This document shows positions 1 through 8,272 of a stretch of 57,244 nucleotides of DNA, piece after piece (position 1 is the stretch's first letter; the number at the start of each line of letters is the position of its first letter). The DNA is taken from contig JUEP01000015.1 of the NCBI GenBank assembly GCA_000817105.1, positions 1 to 57,244 of the forward strand. Reading direction: 5' to 3'. This DNA comes from a marine actinobacterium MedAcidi-G3. GTDB taxonomy: Bacteria > Actinomycetota > Acidimicrobiia > Acidimicrobiales > Poriferisodalaceae. Under the pieces are notes generated by a model. It did not search any database, was not told the DNA's origin, and saw only the letters and a list, made by a program, of their open reading frames with translations. The translations under genes were made by a program, and so were the position numbers.

Positions 1-1
1 A

Positions 2-2437
2 AATATTGCCAACTTGCAACGGCAACTCGACCGGCTCGGTTTAGGTCACGACAAAGAACGATCCATTGCGACAACCGATGTCACCTATTACCGCTGGACA
101 CAATGGATTTTTTTGCAGATCTTCCAAAGCTGGTACGACAGTGAGGCAGCCGTGGCGAGGCCGATCTCAGAGCTTGAAGAGTTACTTTCGGCAGGTCAGC
201 TTTCCACCAAGAATGGGCAGCCTTGGTCGGACATGACGGAAGTAGGCCGTCGAGAGGAACTCGATAAGTGGCGTCTCGCTTATTTGGGCGAGGCCCCGGT
301 TAATTGGTGTCCGGGGCTAGGAACAGTTCTCGCAAACGAGGAAGTTACAGCTGATGGGCGGAGCGAACGCGGTAACCATCCAGTCTTTAGACGGCCTATG
401 AAGCAGTGGATGATGCGGATAACAGCCTATGCAGACCGGTTGTTAGAGGACTTGGAAACCCTCGATTGGACTGACTCGATTAAAACCATGCAAAGAAACT
501 GGATCGGGCGATCTGAAGGTGCCGAAATTGCTTTTCAAACAGCCTCCGATTTGGATATCAAAGTCTTCACCACCAGACCAGACACCCTCTTTGGAACCAC
601 TGCCATGGTCTTGGCTCCCGAACATCCTCTAGTTGATGACTTGACAGCTGCCGTTTGGCCGGAAGGTACACCAGCTAGTTGGACAGGCGGAGCTGCGTCC
701 CCGAGCGAAGCAGTTGAGCAGTATCGCCGGTTGGTCTCGGAGTTGAGCGACTTAGAAAGGCAAGAGAATCGCTCAAAGACCGGGGTGTACCTGGGATCAC
801 ACTGCGTCGTCCCAGTAAACGGCAAAGAAATTCCAGTATTCATCGCAGACTATGTGCTGATGGGTTACGGAACTGGGGCCGTGATGAGTGTTCCCGGTCA
901 GGATCAACGAGATTGGGATTTTGCTTCAGCATTCAGCATTGACATTGTTCGTACCGTTGAACCTCCAGAAGACTTTTCGGGGGAGGCCTACGTTGAGGAT
1001 GGGCCAGCGATCAATAGCGACTTTCTTGACGGCCTTCATATAAAAGACGCCAAGCGGTCGATGATTGACTGGTTAGAAAATAATAGCCATGGGCAGCGAA
1101 CGGTCACCTACAAGTTGCGCGATTGGCTATTTTCTCGCCAACGATACTGGGGGGAGCCATTCCCGATTGTGTTCGACGAAACCGGTCTCGCTTTGGCTGT
1201 CCCCGAAAGCGAGCTCCCAGTCGAATTACCCGAGCTTATGGACTGGGCACCGCGGTCTTTAGACGAAGCGTCTAACCCAGAACCCCCATTAGGTCGCGCA
1301 GAAGAGTGGGCGACGGCTGATTACGACCTTGGGGAAGGGAAGCGCTCCTACCGGCGCGAACTGAACACAATGCCTCAATGGGCGGGCTCGTGTTGGTACT
1401 ACCTGCGATATCTAGACCCAAAAAACGAGGAAGAGTTCGTCGACCCAGCAGTTGAAAAATACTGGATGACGAGCCCTGACGGGGGTGTTGGTGGGGTTGA
1501 TTTGTACGTTGGGGGAGTTGAGCACGCAGTTTTGCATCTTCTATACGCCCGCTTTTGGCACAAAGTTTTGTTCGACCTCGGACACGTGTCTGGCCCCGAA
1601 CCTTTCCAGCGCTTGTACAACCAGGGTTACATTCAAGCTGCGGCTTACCAAGACGCTCGAGGGATCTACGTTGAAGCAGAAAAAGTAGTCGAAGAAGATG
1701 GTTCGTTCCTCTACGAAGGGCTTCCCGTTGACCGTTCCTTCGGCAAGATGGGTAAGTCTCTCAAAAATTCCGTGACTCCTGATGACATGTATTCGACTTA
1801 CGGCGCAGACACTTTGCGGCTTTATGAAATGTTTATGGGGCCTCTAGATCAAGACCGGCCTTGGGAAACCAAATCAGTTGTTGGCTCTCACCGACTGTTG
1901 CAGCGGGTGTGGAGGAATCTGATAGACGAAAATACAGGTATATCGACTGTCGTTCACGAACAACCCACCGAGGAGTTATTGAGGCTCACACATCGAACCA
2001 TTGCCGCTGTTGATGATGCCATGGAGGAATTGAGGTTTAATTCGGCCATAGCGCGTATCACGGAGCTGAACAATGAACTAACTCGAACCGCTGCGCCAGT
2101 TCCTGCCGAAGTTGCCAACAGCCTTGTGTTGATGCTCAGTCCTTTAGTGCCACATATAGCGGAGGAGTTGTGGCAAAGACTCGGAAATGAAGGCTCTGTA
2201 GTCCATGAGCGATTCCCCAAGCCAGATGAGACTCTCCTTGTCGATGAATCGATCGAGATTCCTGTTCAAATTAACGGCAAAGTGAGAAGTCGCGTGATGG
2301 TAGCGGCAAGCGCAGATGTTCCAACGATTGAAGAAACAGTGTTAGCTAACGATCGGGTCACGGAACTGCTAGCAGGGAAATCGATTCGCAAAGTAATTGT
2401 CATCCCAGGAAAAATGGTAAATATCGTCATCAGCTGA
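2..2437 (+). CDS. leuS: Leucyl-tRNA synthetase, 3' part (5' end outside window)
   Basis: Class I aminoacyl-tRNA synthetase that charges tRNA-Leu in the cytoplasm. The frame is open from base 2, so the Rossmann half with the HIGH signature lies upstream. Visible in order: the stretch YYRWTQWIFLQIF typical of LeuRS, the CP1 editing domain with the threonine-rich TTRPDTLFG motif (near 568-594), the catalytic-loop signature KMGKS at 1745-1759 (the KMSKS motif in a variant form), the anticodon-binding helical domain, and the leucine-specific C-terminal domain (VQINGKVRSRV). In the editing site the segment VPGQDQRD has Gln (codon 899-901) where many LeuRS enzymes have His. The gene ends in TGA and overlaps the 3' end of the convergent thrB by 8 bases. 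Identification is very secure. Confidence 0.97.
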   Translation, partial: NIANLQRQLDRLGLGHDKERSIATTDVTYYRWTQWIFLQIFQSWYDSEAAVARPISELEELLSAGQLSTKNGQPWSDMTEVGRREELDKWRLAYLGEAPVNWCPGLGTVLANEEVTADGRSERGNHPVFRRPMKQWMMRITAYADRLLEDLETLDWTDSIKTMQRNWIGRSEGAEIAFQTASDLDIKVFTTRPDTLFGTTAMVLAPEHPLVDDLTAAVWPEGTPASWTGGAASPSEAVEQYRRLVSELSDLERQENRSKTGVYLGSHCVVPVNGKEIPVFIADYVLMGYGTGAVMSVPGQDQRDWDFASAFSIDIVRTVEPPEDFSGEAYVEDGPAINSDFLDGLHIKDAKRSMIDWLENNSHGQRTVTYKLRDWLFSRQRYWGEPFPIVFDETGLALAVPESELPVELPELMDWAPRSLDEASNPEPPLGRAEEWATADYDLGEGKRSYRRELNTMPQWAGSCWYYLRYLDPKNEEEFVDPAVEKYWMTSPDGGVGGVDLYVGGVEHAVLHLLYARFWHKVLFDLGHVSGPEPFQRLYNQGYIQAAAYQDARGIYVEAEKVVEEDGSFLYEGLPVDRSFGKMGKSLKNSVTPDDMYSTYGADTLRLYEMFMGPLDQDRPWETKSVVGSHRLLQRVWRNLIDENTGISTVVHEQPTEELLRLTHRTIAAVDDAMEELRFNSAIARITELNNELTRTAAPVPAEVANSLVLMLSPLVPHIAEELWQRLGNEGSVVHERFPKPDETLLVDESIEIPVQINGKVRSRVMVAASADVPTIEETVLANDRVTELLAGKSIRKVIVIPGKMVNIVIS

Positions 2438-3236
2438 TGGAGATACCGTACGGAGCTACTTTTAAGATTTTGCTGTGGCCGGAACCTGGGAGCGAACGTT
2501 TGATTGTCTCTGCCTGACCTTTCTCGACGAAAGCAGCGACTGTTGGACCTGAACCACTCAGCCATGCGGCGCAGGCGCCATTGTCCAGGGCTGCTTGTAT
2601 TGCGATAGCAGATTCAGGTGCGGAAGCTAGACGCGTTGGCTGGTGTAGTTCATCGATGCAATTGGCGCGCATAGCTGTCAAATCATTGGAAGCGATTGCA
2701 GCGACCAAAACTGAACTTCTAGCCAACGCTCGAGTGGCGGTCTCGAACGCTACTGACGTAGGAAGATGCTTTCTAGAGGAATCAGTCGAAGTTTTCCCGG
2801 CAGGGATCCACACGACCACGTCTAACTGCACCGGACACTTCACGCGAACAACTGATTCTTGGTTAGTGGCGGTAACGCTGCCAAATATCGATGCAGCGAC
2901 GTTGTCCGAGTGGCCTTCTAGCTGGCCCGATCGTGCGAGTAGATATCCATAATCAATCGATCCAGACTTCTGGAGGGAGGCAGCTGCCAACCCAGCTACC
3001 CGAGCGGCGCCTGAAAAACCAAGACCCTTGCCAGGCGGGATCAGAGTCTCTGCGAATAATGGACCTTCTCCTCCAGCATTGGCAAAAGATGCGGTTGCTG
3101 GATGATTTCCATCCAATTGCGTAGCACCTTGTTGAGGCTCTCCTACATCTAGATGGAACGGCAGATCCAACGCAACCGCTAAGCAGTCGAAACCGGGCCC
3201 TATGTTGGCGGAGGATGCAGGCACTGTGACACGCAT
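2430..3236 (-). CDS. thrB: Homoserine kinase (GHMP kinase)
   Basis: Phosphorylates L-homoserine with ATP in threonine biosynthesis. The 268-residue protein has the three GHMP-kinase motifs: SANIGPGFDCL near residue 9, the ATP-binding loop PPGKGLGFSGA at about 67-77, and SGSGPTVAAF near 227-236. The segments EGHSDNVAAS (about 107-116) and DELHQPTR are typical of homoserine kinase. In motif 2 the family usually has GLGSSGA; here the first Ser is Phe. It is slightly shorter than the usual 300 residues, mostly through short loops. It stands alone, convergent with leuS (8-base overlap) and divergent from the TPP enzyme gene across 58 bases. Other GHMP kinases are possible but fit less well. Confidence 0.88.
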   Translation of the reverse strand: MRVTVPASSANIGPGFDCLAVALDLPFHLDVGEPQQGATQLDGNHPATASFANAGGEGPLFAETLIPPGKGLGFSGAARVAGLAAASLQKSGSIDYGYLLARSGQLEGHSDNVAASIFGSVTATNQESVVRVKCPVQLDVVVWIPAGKTSTDSSRKHLPTSVAFETATRALARSSVLVAAIASNDLTAMRANCIDELHQPTRLASAPESAIAIQAALDNGACAAWLSGSGPTVAAFVEKGQAETIKRSLPGSGHSKILKVAPYGISIS

Positions 3237-3294
3237 CTAAGGCAGCGTACAGTCCTATAGTCAGCTGTTAGCGAAGTCGGAATGGGTTGGTCCT

Positions 3295-4935
3295 ATGACA
3301 CACGGTGGAAAGTTAGTTGCGAAAGCTCTGAAGGCAGCGGGAGTAGAGTGCGTGTTCACTCTTTCGGGAGGCCATGTCATGGGAATATATGACGGGTGCC
3401 TTGATGAAAACATTGAAGTTGTAGATGTCCGCCACGAACAAGCAGCGGTTCACGCAGCCGATGCTTGGGCTCGTCTTCACCCGGGCAAAGTTGGTGTCGC
3501 AATTCTTACCGCTGGCCCGGGTGTGACCGATGGGGTTACGGGTGTTGCGAACGCTTGGCGAGCTAATTCCCCGATCTTAGTTATTGGAGGGCAAGGGCCT
3601 TTTCGGCATATACGGCGCGGCTCCCTGCAGGAGATGGACCATGTTTCGTTAATGACGCCAGTATCGAAATGGGCCGAAGCCTGTTATCAAACCGAGCGAA
3701 TTGGCGAGTACATGGAGGCTGGTATTCGTGCGGCCCTGAGTGGTGTCCCCGGCCCGGCGTTCCTCGAAATCCCGATGGATGTGCTCCACGGTGAGGTAGA
3801 CCTAGAAAAGATTCAAATTCCTAAGTTTCGTGACTACAGGATTTCTGCGACTGCGCCTCAACACCTCATAGAGGAAGGTGTTGATTTGCTCTCTCGGGCC
3901 CAAACTCCAATGGTTATGGCTGGAACTTCCCTCAAGTGGAGCGAGGGAGGTAGTCATCTAGAGAGCTTCTTGGAACGAACTAGCCTGCCCTGCTTCGTGA
4001 ATGGTATGGCTCGAGGAGAGATTGCTTGGGATCACCCATCCTTTCTGTCTTTGACTAGAAAAGAAGCGTTGGAGAAAGCTGACTTGGTCATCCTTGCTGG
4101 AACGCCGTTAGATTTTCGTATGAAATTTGGTAAGTCGATTCCGGCCTCAGCAGTGATTATCCAAATGGATCTAGATGAAACCTTGATTGGTGATAACCGG
4201 GCTGCGGATCTCGGATTAGTTGGCAACATTGGCATGAATTTTCAATTGCTAACCAAAGAAATTGAACGCCGCGAGTTGACGATTGATTCATCGAGATACC
4301 GGAGCCAGCTACGAGCACGAGAAGAAGAACTGGATAGCGCTCGCCGAGACGAAATGGACAGTCAAGAAGTTCCGATAGACCCCCTTCGGTTGTGTCGAGA
4401 GATAGCCGATTTTGTATCCGATGACATGATCGTCATAGGAGATGGCGGAGATATTGTCGCCCAAGCTTCAAAGGTGATTCAGGTGCCGCGCAACGGGACT
4501 TGGATGGACCCGGGACCTTTGGGAACACTTGGTGTAGGCATGCCGTTCGCGTTGGCGGCTCAAAAAGCCCACCCGGACAAGCGTGTACTAATCGTTTATG
4601 GCGATGGATCATTTGGCCTGAATGGATTTGAATATGACACCGCCGTCCGTTTCGGCCTACCCATCGTGGGTGTAGTTGGTAACGACGCGGCGTGGGGTCA
4701 GATGATGCGGCCTCAGGGGATGCTTTATGGGGAAGATCGGTTAGTGGCTGTTGAACTCAATCGGACTAGGTATGACCTAGTCGTGGAAGCTTTGGGTGGC
4801 CATGGAGAACATGTCGTGTCGCCAACAGAAATAGGTCCAGCGATAGCGAGAGCATTTGAGTCTGGGAAGCCCGCACTGGTTAACGTAGAAATTCGACAGG
4901 ACCGGAGCGGAATGAAGGGTTCCACGTATGTTTGA
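3295..4935 (+). CDS. Thiamine-pyrophosphate enzyme, acetolactate synthase-like
   Basis: A 546-residue protein with the three-domain layout of TPP decarboxylases and synthases. The N-terminal pyrimidine-binding domain carries the catalytic glutamate in VRHEQAA (Glu48), a central domain follows, and the C-terminal PP domain has the cofactor motif GDGSFGLNGFEYD and the downstream Asn (VVGND) near residues 438-466. It resembles catalytic subunits of acetolactate synthase and 2-hydroxyacyl-CoA lyase or oxalyl-CoA decarboxylase-like proteins. No IlvN regulatory subunit and no ilv gene lies next to it, so a role in branched-chain amino acid synthesis is not supported by context. It starts at ATG 3295, and the SRAP gene follows 22 bases after its stop. 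The family is certain, the substrate is not. Confidence 0.85.
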   Translation: MTHGGKLVAKALKAAGVECVFTLSGGHVMGIYDGCLDENIEVVDVRHEQAAVHAADAWARLHPGKVGVAILTAGPGVTDGVTGVANAWRANSPILVIGGQGPFRHIRRGSLQEMDHVSLMTPVSKWAEACYQTERIGEYMEAGIRAALSGVPGPAFLEIPMDVLHGEVDLEKIQIPKFRDYRISATAPQHLIEEGVDLLSRAQTPMVMAGTSLKWSEGGSHLESFLERTSLPCFVNGMARGEIAWDHPSFLSLTRKEALEKADLVILAGTPLDFRMKFGKSIPASAVIIQMDLDETLIGDNRAADLGLVGNIGMNFQLLTKEIERRELTIDSSRYRSQLRAREEELDSARRDEMDSQEVPIDPLRLCREIADFVSDDMIVIGDGGDIVAQASKVIQVPRNGTWMDPGPLGTLGVGMPFALAAQKAHPDKRVLIVYGDGSFGLNGFEYDTAVRFGLPIVGVVGNDAAWGQMMRPQGMLYGEDRLVAVELNRTRYDLVVEALGGHGEHVVSPTEIGPAIARAFESGKPALVNVEIRQDRSGMKGSTYV

Positions 4936-4957
4936 TTGCTCTCAAGGTCGTTAGGGC

Positions 4958-5656
4958 GTGTGCGGCAGGTTTGTCTCCGCTGTTCCGTCATCCAGATTAG
5001 AGACCTTATTTGGAGCTGGGTCTTGTGAGCATTATTTGAGCCCTAGCTACAACGTGGCACCGTCAATGGAGATATATGGAGTCCTGGGCGATCTTGGCTC
5101 GGTTAAGCGAAAGATAGAAGTGTTTCGTTGGGGTTTTGGTCTGCGATCCGAGAAGAAAGGTGGGAGTTCCACTCTGCTCATCAACGCTCGAATCGAAACC
5201 GTCGACTCAAAGCCAAGATTTGCCTCATCCTTTGAAGGCAGGAGATGTCTAGTTCCAGCTGGCGGATTTTACGAATGGCCAAGAGGACGAGGAAGTAGGG
5301 GGCGTCAACCCTCCTACATCTATAAACCGGACAAGACACCGATAGCTATGGCGGGCATTTGGGAACCCGGCTCAAAGAACAGTGGGCTTGAGCACCGACC
5401 GTCTTTGGTTATCCTGACTCGAGAATCCGACAGATTTATGTCCGCCATACATGACCGAATGCCGGTAACCCTTCCATCTTCATTGTGGAGTACCTGGCTG
5501 GACCCATCTTTCACGAATCCTGGTGAGCTGAAACGCGCGATAACTGAAGCTCCAACAGAGACGTTAGAAGCCCATTTCGTAGATGGAAAAGTAGGTAATC
5601 CTGAGCGCGATGAACCTGGCAACATTACTGCTGTTCAGTCCAACACCCTTTGGTAG
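4958..5656 (+). CDS. SRAP-domain abasic-site protein (YedK/HMCES family)
   Basis: Members of this family crosslink to abasic sites in single-stranded DNA through Cys2 and so protect them. The GTG start at 4958 gives MCGRF, which exposes Cys2 after Met removal; that fixes the start. The other active-site positions known from YedK are present: Asn75 (NARIET), Glu105 (GGFYEW) and a His in AIHDRMPV (His164). At 232 residues it is a normal length. It lies 22 bases downstream of the TPP enzyme on the same strand and converges on the HIT gene with a 9-base gap. The annotation as a DNA-damage protection protein is strong. A physiological link to its neighbours is not evident. Confidence 0.93.
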   Translation: MCGRFVSAVPSSRLETLFGAGSCEHYLSPSYNVAPSMEIYGVLGDLGSVKRKIEVFRWGFGLRSEKKGGSSTLLINARIETVDSKPRFASSFEGRRCLVPAGGFYEWPRGRGSRGRQPSYIYKPDKTPIAMAGIWEPGSKNSGLEHRPSLVILTRESDRFMSAIHDRMPVTLPSSLWSTWLDPSFTNPGELKRAITEAPTETLEAHFVDGKVGNPERDEPGNITAVQSNTLW

Positions 5657-5665
5657 TGCCTGAAG

Positions 5666-6064
5666 CTATTTTCCAAAGCGTGACTTGATTTGCTGTGCTG
5701 CGCTATCCAGATCTTTGGGGTCAACTGAGTTTGCTGCGAGGCTGAAATCCATGTCCGCCATGGTGTTCATGGGAATCAAATGTATGTGCGTGTGGGGTAC
5801 CTCGAACCCGGCGATTACCATTCCGACGCGTTTAGTGTTGAACGCCAGTTTTTGGGCAACTGCAATCTTTCCTGCGACGTCAAAAAGATGTTGTTGCAGA
5901 ATTGAAGGGACATCAGTCCAATGGTCGATTTCATCTCGGGGAACTACAAGAGTGTGGCCAAAAGAGATTGGGTTTATTGACATGAAGGCAACGCATTGCT
6001 CGTCTTTCCAAACAAAAGTGCCGGGTAATTCGCCTTCGATGATCATTGTGAAAACAGATGACAT
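5666..6064 (-). CDS. HIT-family nucleotide hydrolase/transferase
   Basis: A 132-residue histidine-triad protein. The HIT motif HTHIHLIP places His91, His93 and His95 in the nucleotide-binding site, and the N-terminal part (MIIEGELPGTFVWKD, GHTLVVPR) matches bacterial HIT proteins that hydrolyse nucleoside phosphoramidates or dinucleotides. An in-frame ATG exists at 6085, but I chose 6064 because MSSVF...IIEGELP matches the usual family N-terminus and an AGG lies about 9 bases upstream. It converges on the SRAP gene and diverges from the phosphatidyltransferase with only about 15 bases between the chosen starts, so the two promoters must overlap each other's genes. The exact substrate cannot be told from sequence. 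Confidence 0.9.
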   Translation of the reverse strand: MSSVFTMIIEGELPGTFVWKDEQCVAFMSINPISFGHTLVVPRDEIDHWTDVPSILQQHLFDVAGKIAVAQKLAFNTKRVGMVIAGFEVPHTHIHLIPMNTMADMDFSLAANSVDPKDLDSAAQQIKSRFGK

Positions 6065-6079
6065 GAAATGGAGCCTACG

Positions 6080-6673
6080 ATGCAACTGATGTCTGAGCAG
6101 CCCTTACCGTGGAGACCGTTCACCGTTCCAAATCTTATTAGCCTTGCTCGGTTGGGTTGTATCCCTGTTTTCTTGTGGCTGTTGTTTTCGGTAGGGGACC
6201 GCTGGGCAGCCGCTCTGTTGCTTGGGGCGTTAGGGGCCACTGACTGGATAGATGGATTTATTGCACGCAAATTTGACCAAGTAAGTGAATTGGGAAAAAT
6301 TCTTGACCCGACGGCAGATCGACTCATGCTTTTGGTTGGAATTTTCGCGATCTGGATTGATGGTTCGGTCCCTGGGTGGATTGCGTGGCTGGCACTTGTT
6401 AGGGAGGCGTTAGTTGCTCTTGTTGCTCTTTTTCTTGCAGCATTTGGTGCTAGAAAAATTGAAGTCACCTGGTGGGGCAAGACTGGCACCTTTTTGTTGA
6501 TGTTCGCTTTTCCCTTTTTCTTAGCGGGCGAGAGCGACATTGGCATCGCGTCTTTTTTTGCTGCAGGGGCATGGGCTTGCGCTCTGGTGGGCCTACCTAT
6601 TCATTACTGGTCTGGGGTAAAATACGTTCCTGCGGCTCGAGAGGCACTTCAAGAAGGTCGAGCCGGCCGGTAA
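6080..6673 (+). CDS. CDP-alcohol phosphatidyltransferase (PgsA-like)
   Basis: Membrane enzyme that transfers a phosphatidyl group from CDP-diacylglycerol to an alcohol such as glycerol 3-phosphate. The whole CDP-alcohol phosphotransferase signature D-x2-D-G-x2-A-R-x8-G-x3-D-x3-D is intact, beginning at DWIDG (bases about 6242-6320). Several hydrophobic segments fit a membrane protein of about 200 residues. Three ATGs are in frame (6068, 6080, 6089). I prefer 6080 because GGAG sits 6 bases before it. It is followed 35 bases later by gcvH. In mycobacteria a pgsA paralogue also lies near the gcvH-garA block, which supports a conserved neighbourhood. Phosphatidylglycerophosphate synthase is the likeliest activity, but other head groups are possible. 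Confidence 0.88.
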   Translation: MQLMSEQPLPWRPFTVPNLISLARLGCIPVFLWLLFSVGDRWAAALLLGALGATDWIDGFIARKFDQVSELGKILDPTADRLMLLVGIFAIWIDGSVPGWIAWLALVREALVALVALFLAAFGARKIEVTWWGKTGTFLLMFAFPFFLAGESDIGIASFFAAGAWACALVGLPIHYWSGVKYVPAAREALQEGRAGR

Positions 6674-6708
6674 GCGCAGATCCCCTGGCCGTCTGGGTGG
6701 GGTAGGTT

Positions 6709-7110
6709 GTGGATATGAATACACCTGAAGAGCTTCAATATTCAAGTGACCACGAGTGGGTGCGTATTGACAATTCTTTAGTGCGTATTGGGATTACAGA
6801 TTTCGCTCAAGATGCTTTGGGTGACGTCGTGTACGTGGAACTTCCAGAGCTAGGACTAGTGGTTTCTGCGAACTCGGCGTTCGCTGAAATTGAGTCGACT
6901 AAGTCGGTGTCGGATGTTTTTGCGCCCGTTTCTGGGGAAGTTGTGGAAATCAACGACGTTCTCGAAGATCGTCCAGAACTCGTCAACGAAGACCCCTACG
7001 GTGAAGGGTGGGTCTGTGCAATTAAAGTGAGTGAAGAATCTGAACTAGATGGGTTGATGGACGCAAAAAGTTACGAAGCATTCGTCCTTGAAGGTAGCAA
7101 GGAGGACTAG
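6709..7110 (+). CDS. gcvH: Glycine cleavage system H protein
   Basis: Lipoyl carrier protein that shuttles the aminomethyl group between GcvP, GcvT and lipoamide dehydrogenase. The 133-residue protein has the lipoylation site in EIESTKSVSDV, with Lys65 as the modified residue, and the expected opening PEELQYSSDHEWVR. Starts at GTG 6709 and ATG 6715 are both possible and differ by two residues. gcvP and gcvT are some 21 kb away in this window, so the system is split. Here gcvH leads a compact plus-strand block: the FHA gene starts at the base right after its stop, followed by the bifunctional nuclease and FtsR-like genes, as in the mycobacterial Rv1826-Rv1830 region. Confidence 0.96.
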   Translation: MDMNTPEELQYSSDHEWVRIDNSLVRIGITDFAQDALGDVVYVELPELGLVVSANSAFAEIESTKSVSDVFAPVSGEVVEINDVLEDRPELVNEDPYGEGWVCAIKVSEESELDGLMDAKSYEAFVLEGSKED

Positions 7111-7575
7111 GTGACTCAAATATGCGAAGCGTGTGGCCACTCAAATGAAGTTGGATCAAGATTCTGTTCTAGTTGCGGGAGACCCTTGAATCTTGCTGAA
7201 GAGGCAAGTACCGAAGTGCTTGAAAATCTTGCGACTGATTCTGGAAATATCAATTTTGAAAGCCCATTGATGGGAGCTGCGCTAATAGTTGCGAGTGGAC
7301 ATCAAGCGGGCACTCGTTATGCAATTACGTCGGACCTTGTGACAGTTGGTCGCCATCCTGACAGTGCAATATTTCTCGATGACATCACTGTTTCTCGACA
7401 TCACGTTGAATTAACGGCGAGCGCAATGGGTTACTGCATTAAAGATGTTGGGTCGTTGAATGGCACCTACCTCAATGGGGAACGAATAGAGGACAGCGAA
7501 GCGTTGCTAACTAACGGTGATGAATTGCAGGTAGGTAAGTTCAAATTGCTTTATCTCGTGTCATCGAGCACCTGA
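7111..7575 (+). CDS. FHA-domain protein with N-terminal zinc ribbon (GarA-like position)
   Basis: The 154-residue protein has an N-terminal zinc ribbon (Cys5, Cys8, Cys19, Cys22) and a C-terminal forkhead-associated domain that reads phosphothreonine. FHA core residues are present: Gly80-Arg81, Ser95-Arg96-His-His, and Asn117-Gly118 (SLNGTYLNGERI). The GTG start abuts the gcvH stop with no gap, so translation is probably coupled. In mycobacteria and corynebacteria the gene at this place (GarA/OdhI) controls 2-oxoglutarate dehydrogenase and glutamate metabolism through FHA binding that is switched by phosphorylation of an N-terminal Thr. Here the zinc ribbon occupies the N-terminus and I see no clear ETT motif; EASTEV (31-36) is the nearest candidate. 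Function by analogy only. Confidence 0.88.
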   Translation: MTQICEACGHSNEVGSRFCSSCGRPLNLAEEASTEVLENLATDSGNINFESPLMGAALIVASGHQAGTRYAITSDLVTVGRHPDSAIFLDDITVSRHHVELTASAMGYCIKDVGSLNGTYLNGERIEDSEALLTNGDELQVGKFKLLYLVSSST

Positions 7576-7614
7576 AAGTGGGCTAGGAGCCAACAACCCC
7601 GCTAAGGTCACAAC

Positions 7615-8112
7615 ATGATTGAGATGGAGCTACTCGGAGTTCAGGTTGAGTTGCCATCAAACAGTCCTTTGTTGTTGTTAAGAGAGACCGGAGGGCAGGG
7701 GAGAGTATTGCCTGTGGTGATTGACACCCCCGAGGCGCATGCTATCCATCGTGGGATTGAGGGAATTCGGCTCGCGAGACCTCTAACGCATGATTTGCTA
7801 GTGACCATGCTGGAAGAACTTGAGGTTGACATTGTTGGGGTAGTCGTAACGGAGCTTCGCGAGCGCACTTTTTTTGCAGAGATTGAGCTAAAGGTTGATG
7901 GCGAAAGTCGAACCGTTTCGGCACGGCCAAGTGACGCAATAGCGATTGCTGTGAGAACAGATACTCCCATATTTGCCTCAGAAGATGTTCTGGCTGAGGC
8001 TGGCCAGATCATCGAAGAACACGGATCTGGCGATGACTCTGAAAATGATCCAGATGAGCTGCTTGATGAGTTCAAGCAGTTCCTCGATGATGTTAACCCT
8101 GGTGATTTTTAG
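7615..8112 (+). CDS. Bifunctional nuclease family (BFN/DUF151) protein
   Basis: The 165-residue protein matches the BFN/DUF151 fold: an opening MIEMELLGVQVELPSNSPLLLLRE, then VLPVVIDTPEAHAIHRGIEG, then SARPSDAIAIAVRTDTPIF, followed by an acidic tail (about residues 136-165, rich in Asp and Glu). Family members from plants and Thermotoga were described as DNase/RNase proteins, but the cellular role in actinobacteria is unknown. It lies 39 bases downstream of the FHA gene and in the same position as Rv1829 of Mycobacterium tuberculosis, so genomic context is conserved. The MerR gene (Rv1828 type) that separates garA from this gene in mycobacteria is absent here. Confidence 0.9.
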   Translation: MIEMELLGVQVELPSNSPLLLLRETGGQGRVLPVVIDTPEAHAIHRGIEGIRLARPLTHDLLVTMLEELEVDIVGVVVTELRERTFFAEIELKVDGESRTVSARPSDAIAIAVRTDTPIFASEDVLAEAGQIIEEHGSGDDSENDPDELLDEFKQFLDDVNPGDF

Positions 8113-8272
8113 AGATATCTAAGACGACATTCCGCAATATTCGCGCTAAGCGCGCGAAGTATCGCGCGAAGGGTGGTTGCTTAAGGTGCAAATTGCTCGT
8201 ACCGTGGCATCACATCAACGTAGTTTCATCGATGTGATCGTAGTGATCGCTTGCCGACTTGGAGGCAGAACC
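8113..8272 (+). promoter_or_regulatory. Repeat-rich leader before the FtsR-like gene
   Basis: This 160-base gap holds a direct repeat CGCGCGAAG at 8151-8159 and 8163-8171 (12-base spacing) and an inverted partner TTCGCGC at 8140-8146 that can pair with GCGCGAA. A near-helical-turn spacing of repeats in front of a MerR-type gene suggests an operator, perhaps autoregulatory. That is inference; no promoter boxes are clear. Confidence 0.35.

Noticed and set aside
3295..4935. Glyoxylate carboligase for the TPP enzyme
   Set aside because: The conserved catalytic Glu is present (RHEQAA), whereas glyoxylate carboligase lacks it, and no hyi/glxR genes adjoin it.
8177..8272. N-terminal extension of the FtsR-like regulator from TTG 8177
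   Set aside because: No family match in the extension, while TTG 8273 has a perfect GGAGG at the right distance.
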